Shown: positions 59,982 to 64,000 of the stretch, piece after piece
How positions within the stretch are numbered: the stretch's first letter is position 1
Layout of the letters: each line of letters opens with the position of its first letter
Assembly: GCA_011947345.1 (NCBI GenBank)
Contig: JAAVTG010000043.1
Location: 1,116,001-1,180,000 of the forward strand
From: Phytophthora quininea
Lineage: Eukaryota > Oomycota > Peronosporomycetes > Peronosporales > Peronosporaceae
Reading direction: 5' to 3'
DNA: 64,000 nt
Program-made: the position numbers and the translations under genes
Notes under the pieces: model-generated
The model's database searches: none
Told to the model about the DNA's origin: nothing
Seen by the model: only the letters and a program-made list of their open reading frames with translations

Positions 59982-60822
59982 GGCTAGAGGCCTGGTACGA
60001 ATGAGGCTGCGCGTAGAACGTTAGGCGGGCGACGCACAGGGATAGCTAGCTACAGGCTGCGCGCACCTGCCTGGATCAGCTCTCGCTCACTCGTGTTTCT
60101 CTCGAATGCGGAGAAGTCGGCCGGCTCAGGGCGCGGTGGTTTCTTCAGTCAAAAAGCCGAATGACTTGCGATCGCTCTCGAACGCCAGCATAGAAAACGC
60201 AAGTCATTTCAACCAATAGTAAAGACAAAGCTAAAAATGCAGCCAGTTTCGCAACCGCTCTGCCGTGTGTGTGACACATAAATCTTATCGCTCCCTTCGT
60301 CCACTCAGTGGACGCGAGTAAAATAAATCCGTTTTTTCGCGCGTAGGTGTAGTCATTTCGACACACTGATCGAATTTTTCAGCACGATGGCTCCATCTGC
60401 TGGATTGAAAAGCTTGGGTGCGCATCAGGCTGATCGTCACGCGAGGGGGGGCAAGACTGGCAAGCGCGGTGACGGCGACGAGCGCAGTGGCGAGGTGGTC
60501 CCGTGGCGACGCCAACGAATCGGACACGGCAGTCTCCGTTAGCGGTCTCCATTAGCGGTTGTCGAGCAAAAGCTTGTCGTTTCGGGGCGAGTTGCCTTGC
60601 GTTGCAGCTCTATTCAAACAGCCGACTGCCGTGCAGCGAGGCTGCACTGACATGGCATGTGCAGCACGAAGCAAATCATACTCAAAGCATACAGCTTCGT
60701 AAAGCGGGAATATATTGAAAAGCAAGCACGTAAGCATGAAAAGGAATATGCGACGACATCGCCAGCGCATAGGGCGTCTGTGGCCTGCACTCGGCCCTGA
60801 CATTACCTGTGGTTGGCCCGGC
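59982..60822. other. Spacer between the two CesA genes
   Basis: These 841 bases contain the 3' flank of the upstream CesA and the promoter of the downstream copy. The minus strand at 60008-59992 reads GCCTCATTCGTACC, a partial initiator match about 10-25 bases before ATG 59981. There is no extra gene. Confidence 0.45.
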
Positions 60823-63800
60823 CTAGAACGGATTGGATGTCGGCTCCTCGATCCACACCCACAACGTGATGAAGATGAGGCCGAACGCGATGGAGATGGA
60901 GCCCACCACGTTGCCCTGGTCCGTCAAGCTCTCGTAGCTCCAGCCAAAGTACTCCTGGATGCTCATACGCACGCTGGGGGCCAGCTTGACGGCGATGAAC
61001 AGACCCATCATCAGACTGGCGAACAGCAGCGACGCGCCATGCGACGTCTGAATGCTGTTGTAGCCCGCCAGGAAGCGCACAACGGACCAGAGCAGACCCA
61101 CCACGGTGCCGAAGAAGATGATCACGTTTGGCAGCTCGGCCATCGAACCACGGCTGGCACCGCCCGTGTTGAACCACGTCGGCTCCTTGCCCGTGATCTT
61201 CCACCAGAACGCCTCCAGCACAGCCGTGCAGTTCGTGAACGCGTACGCGAACCACACCTCTTGTGATCGCACCACATCGTTGTTCTCGACCGTTCGGTTG
61301 CTCAGCGCTGAGAGCACGCCCTGAATGAACAGCTTCGGCACCAGAGCGTACACCAGACGGGCGCCAGCCATGTAGATCGGGGCCTTGCCCGAGAACAGGA
61401 AGTAGATCGTGATGTAGTAGAACAGAATAGCAGTGATCGATCCCAGAGGGTACAGCGTCGAGTTGAAGTAAAAGACGCGGCGCATGAACTTGTTGGACTT
61501 GTGGTACGATGGGATCTCCACCTCCGGTAGTTTCCACTCTGGGTCAAAGTACTCCGTCTTCTTATTCATCAGAGCGATCTGAAAGTTACCCTTTGCCCAA
61601 CGCTTGCGCTGAGCAAGCGAGCCGGCAACAGAGTCAGGGATCAGGCCTTCGGCCAGACGAATACGTTCTGACGGTTCGCCTTCGAAATCCTTGCGGAAGT
61701 ACTGCGCCTTCCATCCCATGCCACAAAGCACCTGGCCCGTGTAGCAATCCTCCGTCAGACTGCCGTACTGAATGCCACCAATCGAGTCAAGAGCCTCACG
61801 ACGGAACATGGCGTTCGTGCCGGCGAACGAAGCACAATCGTAGCCGTCCTGACCGGTCTGGATAGCATCGTAGAACGTTGCATTACGGTGTCCAAGCGGG
61901 TCACCAATCTGCAGTTGAATGCAGTCACGGAAGTACTGCGGCGTCTGAACGAAAGCAACAGCATTGTCGCGTACACTGTCAGAGTACGTGTGGAGCGACG
62001 ACACATCCTCACCCTCGCTGCCAGCATTGCCTGGGTTGCACTTACGGCACACGCCGCTCTTGCCCAGCTTCGCGTCACAGTTCATGCAACGCAGATCCTT
62101 CTTGCTCGCGCGCGTGTCGCTCATCGTTCCGTTGACCTGGCGACGGTGTACAGCGCTCTGAACGTGCATCGCATTTTCAAAACAATCCTTCGAGCAGTAA
62201 CTAATCTGCTCTTCAGGAACGCCAGCGATCTTGCACGATGCACAGCAAAGCTTCGCCACAGCGTTGCAACCAATACCGCAGCAAATGTATTTTGCCTTGT
62301 CTTGGCGGTCCTCGTCATCAAAGAAGAACGGCAACGTAGCCAGAATAAACTTCGGATGCGGCTGCATATCCGTGTCGAGAATGATCAAGTAGCGGCCGTT
62401 GGCGCCTTCGTTGTACAGACAGTTGTTGATGTTGCCTGCCTTCGAGTAATGTGTCTCTGGCTTTACACGGCCGATGAAGGTCACATGGGGCAGACCAGGG
62501 TAACGGTAGTCATCACGGAACGATCCAACAGCACAATCTGCGCGGTTGACCACCTTGGGGCGAGACGGAGACGGTAGATTGGCGGACGAGTGCAGCTTGC
62601 GCCACGCGTACACCTCCATCTCTTCGTTGGGGTCACACACACGGTCGTACATGAACTGCGCAACTTCTTGGCGAAGATCACCAGCCGTTTCCAGAATGCC
62701 CTTGTTTAATTCCACGGTAGGGACCGGGTTGCCCTTAGTCCACTTGGTCTTGCAGTAGCCATCATCACACACGTAGATCTGGAGAAGGTGCGGCGGGTAC
62801 TGCAAGTTCATGCAGGCCATCAGCGTGTCGATCGTTTCTTCAGCAGGCTCGGAGTAGTGACAAAGCAGTACATCAACCTTGGGCCACAGCTCATCCGGAA
62901 CAGGAGGCTCGAACTCGTCAAAATAGTGAGCACCACGACGCACCGGTTTCCACATACCGAGGTAGTATAGAATGCCCAGAGCAAACGACAGAATCTCAGC
63001 GAACAGCATGGCAAAATACGAGATCCACTGAGGAATGGGCGGATCGTGGAAGCAGACCACACTCTCCACATCCGCAATTTGCACGTACCAGTGCGGTGGC
63101 GTGAACCAGCCGCTGAACGGCTTGTCCGAGCACCGCAGGGTCTCCAGCGACGTGCTGGTGATTGTAGCGCAGTCGACCTCCATGCGCGACGCGTCGCACG
63201 GCTCCAGACCAATGACGAACCAAAACACGATAGCCAGTAGCTCGACAATACCCGCGATCAGGAACAGGAAGTAGAAGACTCGGTAGGTCAGGTTGCCCTT
63301 CATCAGGTACTTTCGCACATTGGGCAGCTTGCGCTCGATAATGTTACCCGCCCCGTTGGACACAATCGCGCGCTCCACGCCCTGAAACCACATGCGGTAC
63401 TCCTCGTCCGTTTCAGGGCAGAGCACCCACACACGGCGCTTAGTGTGGATCTCGAAACCCTTGTGGGGTAGATCCAGACGCGCACAGGGACGCAGCTGCA
63501 GCGCGTCCTTCAGCTCGATGGCACCCACGACCAAATCGGCGTTACGCGTGGTGAAGTACTGGCGACACTCGAGGTGTGAGTGGAAGTAGTAGATCTTGGC
63601 CTTCTCCAGGGCGAAGTAGCGACGTTTCCAGCTCTTGTGGATCGGGCCCTTGATTGTGCGCTTGCCCTGCTTGTGCATGTAGCCGTGCACCGAGATGATG
63701 TTGTCCTTCTGGCCGCCGAGTCCCACGGCGTCCGACACGTTCATGGGCGGCAGTGCGGGGCCGCGTGGGTCAACGTAGCCCTGTTGCGGCACGGGCCGGC

Positions 63801-63906
63801 CCTCCTGCGGGTAGAAGCCGCCGTCGTGGGCGTCGCCCGTGGCCGGGGTGCCGTGCAGCTCGTAGTCCTCGTGCTTCATGAGCGACTGCTTGTCGCCGCC
63901 GTACAT
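60823..63906 (-). CDS. CESA: Cellulose synthase with N-terminal PH domain, upstream copy (intact)
   Basis: 1,027 residues in one clean exon from ATG 63906 (MYGGDKQSLMKHED). PH domain about residues 70-182 (ISVHGYMHKQGKRTIKG to RMWFQGVERAIV). Membrane segments about 207-235 and 295-315. Catalytic residues: DDG 381-383, DTD 511-513, TED 718-720 and QRKRW 766-770. The insert between the second and third Asp has a MYND-like cluster (about 542-592: CCGIGC, CCASC, YCSKDC, HVQ and HRR) and a CxxC-CxxC ribbon (607-623). Six further membrane segments span about 810-1015. The N-terminal 65 residues are unlike the tandem partner; the rest is very similar. Acts in hyphal and cyst cell-wall cellulose synthesis. 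The start is supported by the absence of upstream in-frame ATG in the window. Confidence 0.96.
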   Translation of the reverse strand: MYGGDKQSLMKHEDYELHGTPATGDAHDGGFYPQEGRPVPQQGYVDPRGPALPPMNVSDAVGLGGQKDNIISVHGYMHKQGKRTIKGPIHKSWKRRYFALEKAKIYYFHSHLECRQYFTTRNADLVVGAIELKDALQLRPCARLDLPHKGFEIHTKRRVWVLCPETDEEYRMWFQGVERAIVSNGAGNIIERKLPNVRKYLMKGNLTYRVFYFLFLIAGIVELLAIVFWFVIGLEPCDASRMEVDCATITSTSLETLRCSDKPFSGWFTPPHWYVQIADVESVVCFHDPPIPQWISYFAMLFAEILSFALGILYYLGMWKPVRRGAHYFDEFEPPVPDELWPKVDVLLCHYSEPAEETIDTLMACMNLQYPPHLLQIYVCDDGYCKTKWTKGNPVPTVELNKGILETAGDLRQEVAQFMYDRVCDPNEEMEVYAWRKLHSSANLPSPSRPKVVNRADCAVGSFRDDYRYPGLPHVTFIGRVKPETHYSKAGNINNCLYNEGANGRYLIILDTDMQPHPKFILATLPFFFDDEDRQDKAKYICCGIGCNAVAKLCCASCKIAGVPEEQISYCSKDCFENAMHVQSAVHRRQVNGTMSDTRASKKDLRCMNCDAKLGKSGVCRKCNPGNAGSEGEDVSSLHTYSDSVRDNAVAFVQTPQYFRDCIQLQIGDPLGHRNATFYDAIQTGQDGYDCASFAGTNAMFRREALDSIGGIQYGSLTEDCYTGQVLCGMGWKAQYFRKDFEGEPSERIRLAEGLIPDSVAGSLAQRKRWAKGNFQIALMNKKTEYFDPEWKLPEVEIPSYHKSNKFMRRVFYFNSTLYPLGSITAILFYYITIYFLFSGKAPIYMAGARLVYALVPKLFIQGVLSALSNRTVENNDVVRSQEVWFAYAFTNCTAVLEAFWWKITGKEPTWFNTGGASRGSMAELPNVIIFFGTVVGLLWSVVRFLAGYNSIQTSHGASLLFASLMMGLFIAVKLAPSVRMSIQEYFGWSYESLTDQGNVVGSISIAFGLIFITLWVWIEEPTSNPF

Positions 63907-64000
63907 GGTCGGTTGCTGGGTCGCTCAGCTCCAGCTCTGGAAAACGGGTGGGGTACTACACACGCGTGCGCTGGTCTGTCGCTCGACTCGAGGCCAGCGC

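Larger units (their letters stand above)
56959..63906 (-). repeat. Tandem duplication of the PH-domain CesA gene
   Basis: Two complete CesA genes in the same orientation, 841 bases apart. Long stretches are identical at protein level, for example around the DRVCDPNEEMEVYAWRKLH block and the motif after the cysteine insert. The N-termini, the second extracellular-loop region near residue 240-285 and the C-termini differ. Confidence 0.85.

Overview
The window is nuclear DNA of an oomycete, most likely a Phytophthora-like member of the Peronosporales. Four things point there. Two tandem cellulose synthases carry the N-terminal PH domain typical of the oomycete CesA1/2/4 group. Several start codons lie a few tens of bases downstream of the oomycete initiator (Inr plus flanking promoter) element. 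Introns are few and short (60-106 bases). Flagellar genes (TTLL9, RSPH9) sit among ordinary housekeeping genes in a compact, mostly alternating layout. No virus, insertion sequence, tRNA, rRNA or CRISPR array was recognised.

Layout. 0-5.9 kb: 3' part of an inositol polyphosphate 4-phosphatase gene, a basic/acidic nuclear-type hypothetical protein, and eIF2B epsilon. 5.9-13.4 kb: a gene-poor kilobase, a single-pass membrane protein, divergent DPM1 and TTLL9, a small spliced K/E-rich protein, and a MYND-SAP-Cys-rich protein. 13.7-25.6 kb: a PX/IQ coiled-coil protein, a WW-like coiled-coil protein, a mitochondrial-type DEAD-box helicase, the DEAH helicase DHX15/Prp43, a YrhK-like membrane protein, then about 1.7 kb with nothing recognisable. 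25.6-35.8 kb: NEMF/Rqc2, a small broken ORF, a Dicer-like helicase without RNase III domains, RSPH9, and a guanylate-binding-protein-like GTPase. 35.8-43.2 kb: a patatin/SDP1-type lipase, a VLCAD-type acyl-CoA dehydrogenase and the splicing factor PRPF6. 43.3-56.8 kb: a gene of about 7.9 kb for an EF-hand/IQ coiled-coil protein, a lipid-anchored degenerate TBC protein, a RasGAP-START fusion and a Gemin6-like protein. 57-64 kb: the CesA tandem pair.

Functional links. Lipid release and beta-oxidation (patatin lipase, acyl-CoA dehydrogenase) are neighbours. PRPF6, DHX15 and Gemin6 belong to splicing or snRNP assembly. TTLL9 and RSPH9 belong to the flagellar axoneme of zoospores. Nothing suggests an operon-like arrangement.

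Caution. About 35 apparent frameshifts interrupt at least 15 otherwise well-conserved genes. Where the intended reading can be judged, each fits the loss of one base in a short homopolymer run, or of two bases in a longer run or dinucleotide repeat. This one-sided pattern looks like uncorrected sequencing or assembly error, not gene decay. The broken genes are therefore annotated as single CDSs with the breaks listed. The most interesting biology is the Dicer-like helicase lacking RNase III domains, the zinc-binding insertion inside the CesA catalytic domain, the RasGAP-START fusion, and the acylated TBC pseudo-GAP.
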